This document shows, piece after piece, positions 7,573 to 16,508 of a DNA stretch of 41,089 nt. The DNA is from Candidatus Accumulibacter meliphilus. GTDB lineage: Bacteria; Pseudomonadota; Gammaproteobacteria; Burkholderiales; Rhodocyclaceae. The notes under the pieces are model-generated. The model searched no databases. It was given only the letters and a program-made list of their open reading frames with translations, and was not told where the DNA came from. A program made the translations under genes and the position numbers. Positions within the stretch are counted from its first letter, which is position 1; each line of letters starts with the position of its first letter. The DNA is taken from assembly GCA_003332265.1 (NCBI GenBank), contig QPGA01000038.1, forward strand, positions 1 to 41,089. Reading direction: 5' to 3'.

Positions 7573-8091
7573 ATGGCGCTACCACTCTCACATCGAGTTG
7601 CCGAGCGGGTCGAAAAGGTGGCTCAGCTCTATCACAGGCTGGTGATCGTGCTTGGACCGCCGCGCTCCGGCAAGACGTCGGCTCTGCGCGATCTTCACGC
7701 CGAGCGCGGTTGGCCGATCGTGAACATCAACCTGGCGCTCGCGGAGAGGCTGCTCGAGCTCACCGCACGACAGCGTGCGCTGCGCGTCGCGAGACTCGTC
7801 GACGACATTGTTCAGGAGCAAGCGGCCGAGACAGTCCTTCTCGACAACATCGAGATGCTTTTCCATCCAGACCTTAAGCAGGACCCGCTTCGGCTTCTGC
7901 AGAGTCTCGCGCGCAACCGGACGATCGTGGCTACCTGGCGAGGCGCCCAGGTCGGTTCGTCGCTCACCTATGCGGTGCCCGACCACCCTGAATATCGGCG
8001 CTTTGACGACCCGCAAGCGCTCATCGTTTTGACCGTCGGGGCGAACCCCGAAAGCAACGGGCCTTTGTCAGCTCAGGAGCACTCGGCATGA
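7573..8091 (+). CDS. brxF: BREX-3 P-loop protein BrxF
   Basis: A 172-residue small P-loop ATPase. Walker A is GPPRSGKTS (about residues 27-35), with hydrophobic VLLDNIEML as the likely Walker B. BrxF is specific to type 3 BREX and stands at the start of that operon, as here. Start at 7573 is chosen because it lies one base after the HTH gene's stop with GAGAAG upstream; an upstream in-frame ATG at 7513 would overlap the HTH gene by about 60 bp. The gene overlaps brxC by 4 bp (ATGA), implying coupled translation. The molecular role of BrxF is not well established. Confidence 0.86.
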   Translation: MALPLSHRVAERVEKVAQLYHRLVIVLGPPRSGKTSALRDLHAERGWPIVNINLALAERLLELTARQRALRVARLVDDIVQEQAAETVLLDNIEMLFHPDLKQDPLRLLQSLARNRTIVATWRGAQVGSSLTYAVPDHPEYRRFDDPQALIVLTVGANPESNGPLSAQEHSA

Positions 8092-11000
8092 AATACTCGG
8101 ATCTCATCCACTTCGACCCGATCGAGACCGTCGTCCAGCTCCGTGAGGCCGACCGGGCAGCCAGCGCGAAGCGGCTGGTCGAGACATTTGCCATCTCGAA
8201 CCGCATGGGCGAGCAGCTCACCGAGCTTGTCTTCCCGCAGCTCCAGTTCGACGTGCCGGCGGACAATAAGGGCCTTCTAGTCGTCGGCAACTACGGTACC
8301 GGTAAATCGCACTTGATGGCTGTCATCTCCGCCGTCGCAGAACACGCCGAACTCTCCTCTTCGCTGACGAACCCGGTGGTCGCTGAAAAAGCATCACTCG
8401 TCGCCGGCCGCTTCTTCGTCATCCGCGCCGAGATTAACTCCTCGATGCCCCTGCGCCAATTTGTCATGGAGACGCTCCAGGACCAATTGGCCGAGCAAGG
8501 TGTGCTCTTCGATGTCCTGCCGGAGGACCAGGTCAAGAACCACAAGGACGTGTTTGCCAGCATGATGGCGGCGTTCGCGGTGAAGTTCCCCGACAAGGGG
8601 CTGCTGTTCGTTCTCGACGAGCTCCTCGACTACCTTCGCTCGAACCGCGAGCAGGAGCTGATGCGTAACCTGAACTTTCTTCGCGCAGCCGGAGAGTTCA
8701 GCAAGGGTTCTCGCTTCCGCTTTGTCGCCGGCGTCCAGGAGAGCCTCTTCGACAACCCTCGCTTCCAATTCGCCGCCGACAGCCTGCGGCGGGTCAAGGA
8801 CCGCTTCGAGCAGATGCGCATTGCTCGCGAGGACGTCGCCCACGTCGTCGCGGAGCGTCTCCTCAAAAAGGATGCGAAGCAGCGGGCGCTCGTGCGCGAG
8901 CACCTTACGAAGTTCGCCTCGCTGTACGGCACTATGAACGAGCGTATGGATGAGTTCGTCCGCTTGTTTCCGGTGCACCCCGCGTACCTCGACACGTTCG
9001 AGCGGGTGTACGTCGCGGAGAAGCGCGAAGTGTTGAAAACGTTGAGCGCGGCCATCCGGCGAATGGTCTCCGACAGCGTACCGACAGACGAGCCCGGGCT
9101 CATCGCCTACGACTCGTACTGGCAAAATCTGAAGGACAACCCGTCCTTCCGTTCGGTGCCGGAGATCCGTGACGTCATTGAGAAAGCGGACGTCCTCGAA
9201 GCGCGCATCCAGCAGGCATTCACGCGACCGCAGTACCGGCCAGCGGCGCTGCGCATCATCCACGCGCTCTCGGTGCACCGGTTGACGACCAGCGACATTT
9301 TCGCACCCATCGGCGCGACCGCCGAGGAGCTGCGCGACGACCTCTGCGTGCTCATGCCTCTACCGGAGCGTGACGCAGAGTTCCTCAAGACGGTCGTCGA
9401 GACGGTACTTCGCGAGATCGTAAAAACGGTCAGCGGGCAGTTTCTCTCGTTCAATCGAGAGAACGGCCAGTATTACCTCGATCTCAAGAAGGACATCGAC
9501 TTCGACTCGCTGATCGACAAGCGCGCAGAGTCGCTCAGCGACTCCCAGCTGGACCGCTACTACTTCGATGGCCTGCGCCGCGTCGTGCTCGAAGACGCTG
9601 AGGCGCCAACTTACGTCTCCGGCTACCGCATCTGGGAGCACGAGCTCGAGTGGCGCGAGCGCAAGGCGGGCCGGAGCGGCTACCTCTTCTTCGGTGCCCC
9701 CAACGAGCGCTCGACGGCTCAGCCGCCGCGCGACTTCTATATCTACTTCATCCAGCCCTTCGAGGCGCCGTACTTCAAGGACGAGCGAAAGTCGGACGAG
9801 GTCTTCTTCCGGCTCACCCAACGCGACAACGATTTCGACCGGGCGCTGAAGCTCTACGCTGGCGCTCGCGAGCTGGCGGCTACTGCCTCGGGCAGCAACA
9901 AGAAGATCTACGACGACAAGGCGCTCGAGTACCTGCGCACTTTTACACGCTGGCTGCAGGACAAGCTGACGACGGTCTACGAGATTACTCACCAGGGCAA
10001 AGCCCGCACGCTCGGTGAGTTGCTTCAGACGCTGTTCGCTCGTGCACCCTCGCGCGGCAGCGTCCGCGACTACGTCGATGTCGCCGCTGCGGTGTCGTTG
10101 TCGACGCACTTCACCGACACGGCGCCCGATTACCCGATCTTCAACACGCCGATCACCCGAGCGAATCGAGGGCAGGCCGCCCAAGATGCGCTGCGCTGGA
10201 TCGCGGGAAGCGTCAAGAGCAAGCTCGGTGCCGCTGTCCTCGACGCGCTCGTGATGCTCGACGGCGACCAGCTGCGGCCTCGGGAATCGCGGTACGCAAA
10301 GCACATCATCGAGCAGCTCGGTGCCAAGGGCGAAGGACAGGTTCTCAACCGCTCCGAGCTCGTCTCCGAGCAAGCGGGCATCGAGTACTGGACCCGCTTC
10401 CGCCTCGAGCCTGAGTTCTTGGCCGTGGTCCTCGCCGGACTCGTCCACAGTGGTGATGTCGTGCTGAGCATCACCGGCAAGAAGATCGACGCAGGCGTGA
10501 TCGATCAGTTCGCCAAGCTTGCCATCGTCGACGTCGCGCAGTTCAAGCATCTCGAACGCCCGCGCGATCTGCCTCTGGGCGCCTTGCAGGAGCTCTTCGA
10601 CCTGCTGGGCGTGCCCAAGGGACTGATCGTCAACCCCGCCAAGCGCGACGACGCCGTGACCCAGTTGCAGGCCAAGGTTGCCGAGCTGGTGAACAAAGTC
10701 GTCCTCGCTCACGCCCGCGTCGCCGAGCTCATCCTGTGGGGCAAGCCGATCCTCTCGGAGCAGGAGCAGGCCGAGTGGCGGCAACGCCTCGGAGAGCTGA
10801 AACGCTTCCTGGAATCACTCCAGGCCTTCAACACCGCCGGCAAGCTCAAGAGCTTCCCGCATGACGTCACGACGATTCAGGCTCAGCGGTCAGGTCTCCT
10901 GCTCGTGCGGGAGGTAGAGGAGCTGGTCGAGCTCGTTCAGCAGATTGGGCCCACGACGTCCTACCTCGGCAAGGCCGAGGCCGTGCTGCAGGCAGGCCAC

Positions 11001-11786
11001 TCCTGGGTTGACCAGATGCGCGAGCGTCGTGGCGAGCTCATGGCCAAGATCACCAGCCCGAAGCACCGCGCCGACGCCGGCTTCCAGCGAGCGCTGGGCC
11101 AGTCGCTAGCAGAGCTGAAGACCGCTTACCAGGATGCTTATCTGACGAGCCACGGTCAGGCGCGCCTGGGCGCGACCGGCGACCAGCGCAAAGCTCGCCT
11201 CGGACGGGACCCGCGCCTCAAGCAGCTGCAGCAGCTCTCCACGGTGGAGATGATGCCCACGCAGCAGCTCCGCGACTATCAGAACACGCTGTTCGGGCTG
11301 AAGACCTGCTTCAGCCTCACCAAGCAAGACCTCGACGCAGACCCGATCTGCCCTCACTGCTCGTTCCGCCCGGTCGAGGAACCCTTCGCGGGAGCGAAGG
11401 TCGGCGACCGCATTCCACAACTCGACACCGATCTGGACGAGATGGTGCAGAGCTGGACGAACACGCTGCTCGGCAACCTGCTCGATCCGACGGTCGCCGG
11501 CAACATCGAACTCCTGGGTGCTGGTGATGGCCTTGAGGCTGTAGAGTCCTTCTTGAAGGAGAAGAGCCTCCCGGACCCGGTCGGCCCGGCCTTCGTCAAA
11601 GCGCTTCAGGAGATCCTGAGCGGGCTCGAGAAGGTCGTGCTCACCGAAGATCGGTTGCGCACGGCGCTCACTGATGGGGGGGTCCCCTGCACGGTCAGCG
11701 AGTTGAAGGAACGCTTCGGCGCCTTCGTGTCCGACCTGACCAAGGGGAAGGACGCCTCCCGCGTCCGGATCGTCGTGGAGCGCTGA
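8088..11786 (+). CDS. brxC: BREX-3 ATPase BrxC
   Basis: A 1232-residue AAA-like ATPase, the large core component present in all BREX types. Walker A is GNYGTGKS at residues 67-74. A hydrophobic Walker B (GLLFVLDELLDY) is at about 171-182. Long helical and coiled-coil regions occupy the middle, and a CPHC pair (DPICPHCSFRPVEEP) lies near residue 1087. The start (KYSDLIHFDPIETVVQLREA) is typical of this family. The length matches BrxC/PglY proteins (about 1200). BrxC is thought to act with PglX and PglZ in site-specific methylation and in blocking phage DNA replication. It overlaps brxF by 4 bp, and the next gene begins 1 bp after its stop. Confidence 0.92.
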   Translation: MKYSDLIHFDPIETVVQLREADRAASAKRLVETFAISNRMGEQLTELVFPQLQFDVPADNKGLLVVGNYGTGKSHLMAVISAVAEHAELSSSLTNPVVAEKASLVAGRFFVIRAEINSSMPLRQFVMETLQDQLAEQGVLFDVLPEDQVKNHKDVFASMMAAFAVKFPDKGLLFVLDELLDYLRSNREQELMRNLNFLRAAGEFSKGSRFRFVAGVQESLFDNPRFQFAADSLRRVKDRFEQMRIAREDVAHVVAERLLKKDAKQRALVREHLTKFASLYGTMNERMDEFVRLFPVHPAYLDTFERVYVAEKREVLKTLSAAIRRMVSDSVPTDEPGLIAYDSYWQNLKDNPSFRSVPEIRDVIEKADVLEARIQQAFTRPQYRPAALRIIHALSVHRLTTSDIFAPIGATAEELRDDLCVLMPLPERDAEFLKTVVETVLREIVKTVSGQFLSFNRENGQYYLDLKKDIDFDSLIDKRAESLSDSQLDRYYFDGLRRVVLEDAEAPTYVSGYRIWEHELEWRERKAGRSGYLFFGAPNERSTAQPPRDFYIYFIQPFEAPYFKDERKSDEVFFRLTQRDNDFDRALKLYAGARELAATASGSNKKIYDDKALEYLRTFTRWLQDKLTTVYEITHQGKARTLGELLQTLFARAPSRGSVRDYVDVAAAVSLSTHFTDTAPDYPIFNTPITRANRGQAAQDALRWIAGSVKSKLGAAVLDALVMLDGDQLRPRESRYAKHIIEQLGAKGEGQVLNRSELVSEQAGIEYWTRFRLEPEFLAVVLAGLVHSGDVVLSITGKKIDAGVIDQFAKLAIVDVAQFKHLERPRDLPLGALQELFDLLGVPKGLIVNPAKRDDAVTQLQAKVAELVNKVVLAHARVAELILWGKPILSEQEQAEWRQRLGELKRFLESLQAFNTAGKLKSFPHDVTTIQAQRSGLLLVREVEELVELVQQIGPTTSYLGKAEAVLQAGHSWVDQMRERRGELMAKITSPKHRADAGFQRALGQSLAELKTAYQDAYLTSHGQARLGATGDQRKARLGRDPRLKQLQQLSTVEMMPTQQLRDYQNTLFGLKTCFSLTKQDLDADPICPHCSFRPVEEPFAGAKVGDRIPQLDTDLDEMVQSWTNTLLGNLLDPTVAGNIELLGAGDGLEAVESFLKEKSLPDPVGPAFVKALQEILSGLEKVVLTEDRLRTALTDGGVPCTVSELKERFGAFVSDLTKGKDASRVRIVVER

Positions 11787-11787
11787 G

Positions 11788-13716
11788 ATGGCCGAGACCA
11801 CAGTCGATCAGTGGCCGCTACGTCGCGGCAGCCTCATCTACCCTTCTCCAGTCGCCATCGCGTGCGGGCGAGTCTTTCGCGCACGAACGGCCCCGGACCG
11901 GGTCCACGCCTGTCTCAAGGCTGCAGAGGTACTCACACGATACCTCGCAGCGGTTGCGGTGGCGTCGTTCGCATCCCGGGATGATGGGGCGGACGCCAAG
12001 CTCAGTGAGCTGAGCGGCAACCTCTCGTTCGGCCGTTTCCTGACGATGGTGCAGGAGATCACTGCGGCCCGGGGGCAGCATCCAGCACAACAGCCGCTCC
12101 GGCACGCTTTCAGATTCAGCAAAAGGGAAGAGGGCAGTGGTGGAACAAACGAGGCGCTGATTCAGCTCCTGACCCTGCGGAACCGACTCGGTCACGAACT
12201 CGCCACGCTCGACGAAACTAGGGCAGGTATCGTCGAGGCAGAGGAGCGCCCTCTTGACGCACTGGTTCTGGCGCTCAACGGAGCAGAGGCGCTCCTCACC
12301 CTTCCACTGTTCGTCGTAGAGCAGCAGGACTGGGTGAAGAAGGACGCCGTGTTCGTCCTGCGTCGTCTGCTGCTCATGGGCGAGTCGTTTGACCCGCCTC
12401 CAACGTTCGTTGTCGTTCAGGGTGAATCGAGCATCGAGAGCCTGCGCATACCATATCTCGCGATCGGCGAATATTGCGTCCAACTGCCACCGTGGATACT
12501 TTGGGGAATCGACGAGCAGCGAAAGAACCAATCGCTGTTGTTCCTGGATAGCGTGGAAGTCGACAAGACCGTCTACTGCACCATCGATGGCAACAAGCAG
12601 GACATGGTCGGAGGACAGTCTGAAGCGATTCGTGACTTTTTTCGTGGCGTGTCGAGGCCATCTGACCGAGTGCTACTCGTCGACGGTCGGCATCTCGCCC
12701 AGGAGTGGGCGGATCATCGAGAACGAATCGAGGAAAATGGGCGGCGCCAAGATGGCTTGGTCGACTGGGGTATTTTCGACACTGCCACCGTGCGTTGGTA
12801 CGCCGAGCGGTTGGACGGCGATGCAGCCGAACCGCACGCGCTCATCCGGGAGCGACTCTTGGACGGTCGTTTCTTGGTTGAACCCGACGAACTTCGGCAG
12901 CTTCGATTGCTCTTCGGTACGCGGGCTACGGTTCGCGGTGAACTTCAGCGGGACGTGCTGGACCTTCGGGTCATTGATCCAAGGACGATGCGCCCTGCCA
13001 AGGACAAGCGGGACACCGTTGAGTCGGCAAATCTCATCGAGGCGCTCAAGCGGGCCGTGCGCTTCTTCGCGGCACACACCGGCTTGAAGGATGTGGATCC
13101 CGAAGACCTGAGCAAGACCGAGGGGACAATCGACTACCTGACGCTGCGCGAGATCTTCGTCAACCAGACCATCCATCAAGACTACCGAGACTCGACCGCA
13201 GCCGCCCAGATCGAGATCTACCCCGACAGGGTGACCGTGTTCAACACGGGCTACTCGCTCGTGCCGACAGACAAGCTCCTCGAAGGCAGCAAGAGCCAGT
13301 CGCGCAACCCGATGATCGCGCGGGCACTACGCCTGATTGGCTTCGCCGAAATCTCTGGCTCCGGTATTCGGGCTGTCCACCGTGCTTGCCAACAGGCGCG
13401 TCGGCGGGCGCCGACTTTCGAGAGCGACAAGGACGCCAACACCTTCGCCCTGATGCTCGACTGGTCTGAAGGTGGTGTAGATGTCGACAACTACTGGCTC
13501 ACACTGGTGGGGGCCCACCTTTCGCAAGCGCAGGCCAAAGTGCTCAACGCCATAGCGGAGTCTCCGAGCGTTACGATCGCTGTGATCGAAACATCGACCG
13601 GCCTAGATGCGGACGACGTCATCGAGGCACTCGACTACCTCGTCCTTCAGGTTCTCGTCGAGCAGGACGAGTCGAATTACCGGCTGGCGCCGCACATCAG
13701 GGAGAAGTTGGGATGA
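11788..13716 (+). CDS. BREX-embedded accessory protein: HEPN-like N-terminus, GHKL (RecG/AlbA-type) ATPase, winged helix
   Basis: A 642-residue protein not part of the canonical BREX-3 set. The N-terminal about 180 residues are helical and contain RNRLGH (R131 to H136), the Rx4H pattern of HEPN ribonucleases. A middle region of unknown kind follows. Residues about 452-530 (LREIFVNQTIHQDYRD, then IEIYPDRVTVFNTGYS, then NPMIARALRLIGFAEISGSG) match the C-terminal ATPase part of AlbA_2/RecG-like putative transcription regulators. Residues about 570-640 look like a winged helix. It starts 1 bp after brxC and overlaps pglXI by 4 bp, so it is co-translated with BREX. A toxin-like, abortive-infection or regulatory role is inference. 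The HEPN call rests on one motif and the helical setting. Confidence 0.75.
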   Translation: MAETTVDQWPLRRGSLIYPSPVAIACGRVFRARTAPDRVHACLKAAEVLTRYLAAVAVASFASRDDGADAKLSELSGNLSFGRFLTMVQEITAARGQHPAQQPLRHAFRFSKREEGSGGTNEALIQLLTLRNRLGHELATLDETRAGIVEAEERPLDALVLALNGAEALLTLPLFVVEQQDWVKKDAVFVLRRLLLMGESFDPPPTFVVVQGESSIESLRIPYLAIGEYCVQLPPWILWGIDEQRKNQSLLFLDSVEVDKTVYCTIDGNKQDMVGGQSEAIRDFFRGVSRPSDRVLLVDGRHLAQEWADHRERIEENGRRQDGLVDWGIFDTATVRWYAERLDGDAAEPHALIRERLLDGRFLVEPDELRQLRLLFGTRATVRGELQRDVLDLRVIDPRTMRPAKDKRDTVESANLIEALKRAVRFFAAHTGLKDVDPEDLSKTEGTIDYLTLREIFVNQTIHQDYRDSTAAAQIEIYPDRVTVFNTGYSLVPTDKLLEGSKSQSRNPMIARALRLIGFAEISGSGIRAVHRACQQARRRAPTFESDKDANTFALMLDWSEGGVDVDNYWLTLVGAHLSQAQAKVLNAIAESPSVTIAVIETSTGLDADDVIEALDYLVLQVLVEQDESNYRLAPHIREKLG

Positions 13717-16499
13717 GCAACCAACAGGATTTTTGCTTCGAGAAGCCTATCGCAACGAATGGCCCCGTCGAGTGCCTTGGAAAGACCTTCCAGAGCGACG
13801 ACGCTCGGCGGGCACACTTCCTCAGGCTGCTGCGCGAAAAGCTCCGGGACCCCGAGTTCCGCGAGACACTCGGGTTCCCGAACGGAACTGACGAGGCGAT
13901 CCTCCGCATGTCCGATCCACCGTACTACACGGCCTGCCCGAACCCCTTTCTGGAGGACTTCGCTCGGATCTACGGCACGCCCTACGACCCCGATGAGCAC
14001 TATGAGCGGGAACCCTTCGCTGTAGACACGAGCGTCGGAAAGACCGACCAGCTCTACAAGGCGCACGGCTACCACACCAAGGTGCCTCACCTCGCCATCG
14101 TTCCGTCTATCCTGCACTACACGCGGCCTGGCGATCTTGTACTCGACGGCTTCTGCGGTTCGGGGATGACGGGCGTCGCCGCGCAGTGGTGCGGCACTGC
14201 GCCGAGCACGTATCGGCAGCAGCTAGAGGCGGACTGGAAGGCCTCGGGCCATGCAAAGCCCGAGTGGGGGGCGCGCAGGATTTTGCTCAACGACCTTGGC
14301 CCTGCGGCTTCTTTCATCGCCGCCGGCTACAACCTACCGTTCGATGTGAGCCGCTTCGAGGAAGCGGGCCGCCGCATTCTGGAAGAGGTTGAGGAGGAAC
14401 TAGGCTGGATGTACGAGGTGCTTCACACTGACGGGAAAACAAAGGGACGCGTCAATTACACGGTATGGAGCGAGGTGTTCTCCTGCCCCCAGTGTGCCGG
14501 CGAGGTCAACTTCCTTGAGGAAGCCCTCGACGAGGAGAGCAAGAAGACTCGGAGCGTGTTTCCGTGTCCCCATTGCGGCGTTGAGCTCAACAAGGATCGC
14601 CTCGAACGGTCGTTCGACACTCGACTAGACCCGATCACTGGGGAGACATGGAAGCGCATTGTTCTTCGCCCCGTCTTCGTGAACTACAACGTCGGGGCGA
14701 GTACCCACGAGCGGCCGATCACCGACGAAGACAAGAGAGTCTTGTCGCGGATCGAGCAGTTGCCGTACCCGGTGGATGTCCCAACCACGCCGTTTCCAAT
14801 TGACGAAATGTATCACGGCTCGCGACTCGACCCGAAGGGCTTCTCTCGAGTACATCACCTCTTTCTTCCGCGCGCCTCCCATGCGCTCGCCGCTCTTTGG
14901 CGCAGGGCACAGGCAATCAGTGACGTGGGCACGCGCCGCATGGTGGTGTGGTTCGTCGAGCAGGCGATCTGGGGAATGTCGGTCCTCGCCAGGTATGCCC
15001 CAACCCACTACTCGCAAGTGAATCAATACCTTAACGGCGTATACTACGTCGGTTCCCAAATCGTCGACGTCAGCCCCTGGTACATCCTCTACGATGAGGC
15101 GAAGCGGACGTCTAAGCTCCCGCGGCTCGTCAAGTCGTTCACGCCTATGCCAGCAGCCCCCGCTGCGGCGATGCTCCAGACCGGTGACTGCGCTTCGATT
15201 CCAATCGCGGACAAGTCGGTCGACTACGTATTCACCGACCCTCCGTTCGGCGAGAACATCTACTACGCGGACCTGAACTTTCTGGTCGAGGCCTGGCACG
15301 GAGTGACGACGGCGTCGGCGAACGAAGCCATCGTCGACCAGGCGAAAAAGAAGGCTGTCCATGAGTACCAGGAGCTGATGCGCCGGTGCTTCGAGGAGTA
15401 CCACCGGGTGCTGAAACCCGGCCGCTGGATGACCGTGGTCTTCAGCAACTCCAGCAACGGGATCTGGCGCGCGATACAGGAGGCGATGGGAACGGCAGGA
15501 TTCGTCGTCGCAGACGTGCGCACGCTCGACAAGAAGCAGGGTTCGTATCGCCAAGTCACAAGCTCTGCGGTCAAGGAGGATCTCGTTATCTCGGCCTACA
15601 AGCCGACCGAAGCTCTCGCTTACCGCTTCGAGCTCGGCCATGCCACCGCAGAGGGGGCATGGGCGTTTATCAAGGAACACCTGGGCAACGTGCCCGTGTT
15701 TGTCGGCCGTTCGAACGAGGGTGATGTCGTCGCGGAGCGTACGGCACAGAGGCTTCTCGACCGGATGATCGCCTTTCACGTGCAGCGCGGCGTGGGAGTG
15801 CCGCTATCGGGTCCCGAGTTCCTCAAGGGGCTCTCGCAGAGTTTTCCCGAACGCGATGGCATGTACTTCCTGCCGGGCCAGGTGGCGGAGCACGACCGCA
15901 AGCGGACCAGCGTGGGTGAGCTGCGCCAGCTCAGCCTCTTCGTCAACGACGAAGCCAGTGCTATTCAGTGGGTTCGCCAGCAGCTCCAGGATAAGCCGCA
16001 GAGCTTCCAGGATCTCACGCCGCAGTACATGCGCGAAGTGCAGGCATGGGCGAAGCACGAGGTGACCGTAGAGCTCAAGGTCATCCTCGAGCAGGGTTTT
16101 CTCTACTACGACGGCAAGGACCCAGTCCCGAGCCAAATTCACCGCTACCTCTCGACCAACTTCAAGGACCTTCGCAACCTCGCGAAGGAGGATCGGCGCC
16201 TCGCTGAAAAGGCCCGCAACCGTTGGTACGTGCCGGATCCGAACAAGCAGGCCGAGCGCGAGTTCGTTCGTGAGAAGGCTCTCGTCAAGGAGTTTGAGGA
16301 GTACAAGACCAGCACCCAGCGCAAGCTTAAGGTCTTCCGCACCGAGGCTGTACGCGCTGGGTTCAAGGCATGCTGGCAGGAGCGCGAGTACGGCACGATC
16401 GTCAAGGTCGCGGACAAGCTCCCCGAAGCCGTCCTCCAGGAGGACGAGAAGCTGCTCATGTACTACGACAACGCGCTCACGCGCCTCGGAGACGGGTGA
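13713..16499 (+). CDS. pglXI: BREX-3 adenine-specific DNA methyltransferase PglXI (DUF1156/COG1743-like, Zn-ribbon)
   Basis: A 928-residue methyltransferase. SAM-binding motif I LDGFCGSGMTG is near residues 143-154. A zinc-ribbon (CPQC near 257 and CPHC near 287) is inserted between the motifs. Catalytic motif IV is TDPPFGENIYY near 507-517, a DPPF variant of the D/NPPY motif. This matches the DUF1156 family of Zn-ribbon adenine methylases that type 3 BREX uses as PglX. By analogy with other BREX systems it methylates a non-palindromic adenine site to mark self DNA. The C-terminal third is helical and charged, probably for target recognition or partner binding. It overlaps the upstream gene by 4 bp and lies 9 bp before brxHII. 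Confidence 0.9.
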   Translation: MSNQQDFCFEKPIATNGPVECLGKTFQSDDARRAHFLRLLREKLRDPEFRETLGFPNGTDEAILRMSDPPYYTACPNPFLEDFARIYGTPYDPDEHYEREPFAVDTSVGKTDQLYKAHGYHTKVPHLAIVPSILHYTRPGDLVLDGFCGSGMTGVAAQWCGTAPSTYRQQLEADWKASGHAKPEWGARRILLNDLGPAASFIAAGYNLPFDVSRFEEAGRRILEEVEEELGWMYEVLHTDGKTKGRVNYTVWSEVFSCPQCAGEVNFLEEALDEESKKTRSVFPCPHCGVELNKDRLERSFDTRLDPITGETWKRIVLRPVFVNYNVGASTHERPITDEDKRVLSRIEQLPYPVDVPTTPFPIDEMYHGSRLDPKGFSRVHHLFLPRASHALAALWRRAQAISDVGTRRMVVWFVEQAIWGMSVLARYAPTHYSQVNQYLNGVYYVGSQIVDVSPWYILYDEAKRTSKLPRLVKSFTPMPAAPAAAMLQTGDCASIPIADKSVDYVFTDPPFGENIYYADLNFLVEAWHGVTTASANEAIVDQAKKKAVHEYQELMRRCFEEYHRVLKPGRWMTVVFSNSSNGIWRAIQEAMGTAGFVVADVRTLDKKQGSYRQVTSSAVKEDLVISAYKPTEALAYRFELGHATAEGAWAFIKEHLGNVPVFVGRSNEGDVVAERTAQRLLDRMIAFHVQRGVGVPLSGPEFLKGLSQSFPERDGMYFLPGQVAEHDRKRTSVGELRQLSLFVNDEASAIQWVRQQLQDKPQSFQDLTPQYMREVQAWAKHEVTVELKVILEQGFLYYDGKDPVPSQIHRYLSTNFKDLRNLAKEDRRLAEKARNRWYVPDPNKQAEREFVREKALVKEFEEYKTSTQRKLKVFRTEAVRAGFKACWQEREYGTIVKVADKLPEAVLQEDEKLLMYYDNALTRLGDG

Positions 16500-16508
16500 G
16501 GCCTGCCG

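Noticed and set aside
9360-10784. 474-codon minus-strand frame inside brxC
   Set aside because: Low-complexity Val/Leu/Glu shadow with no start context; brxC is continuous on the plus strand.
13713-16499. DISARM or type I restriction locus instead of BREX
   Set aside because: PglZ, BrxF, BrxC and BrxA together with the gene order specify BREX; no DrmA/DrmB, HsdS or HsdR was seen.
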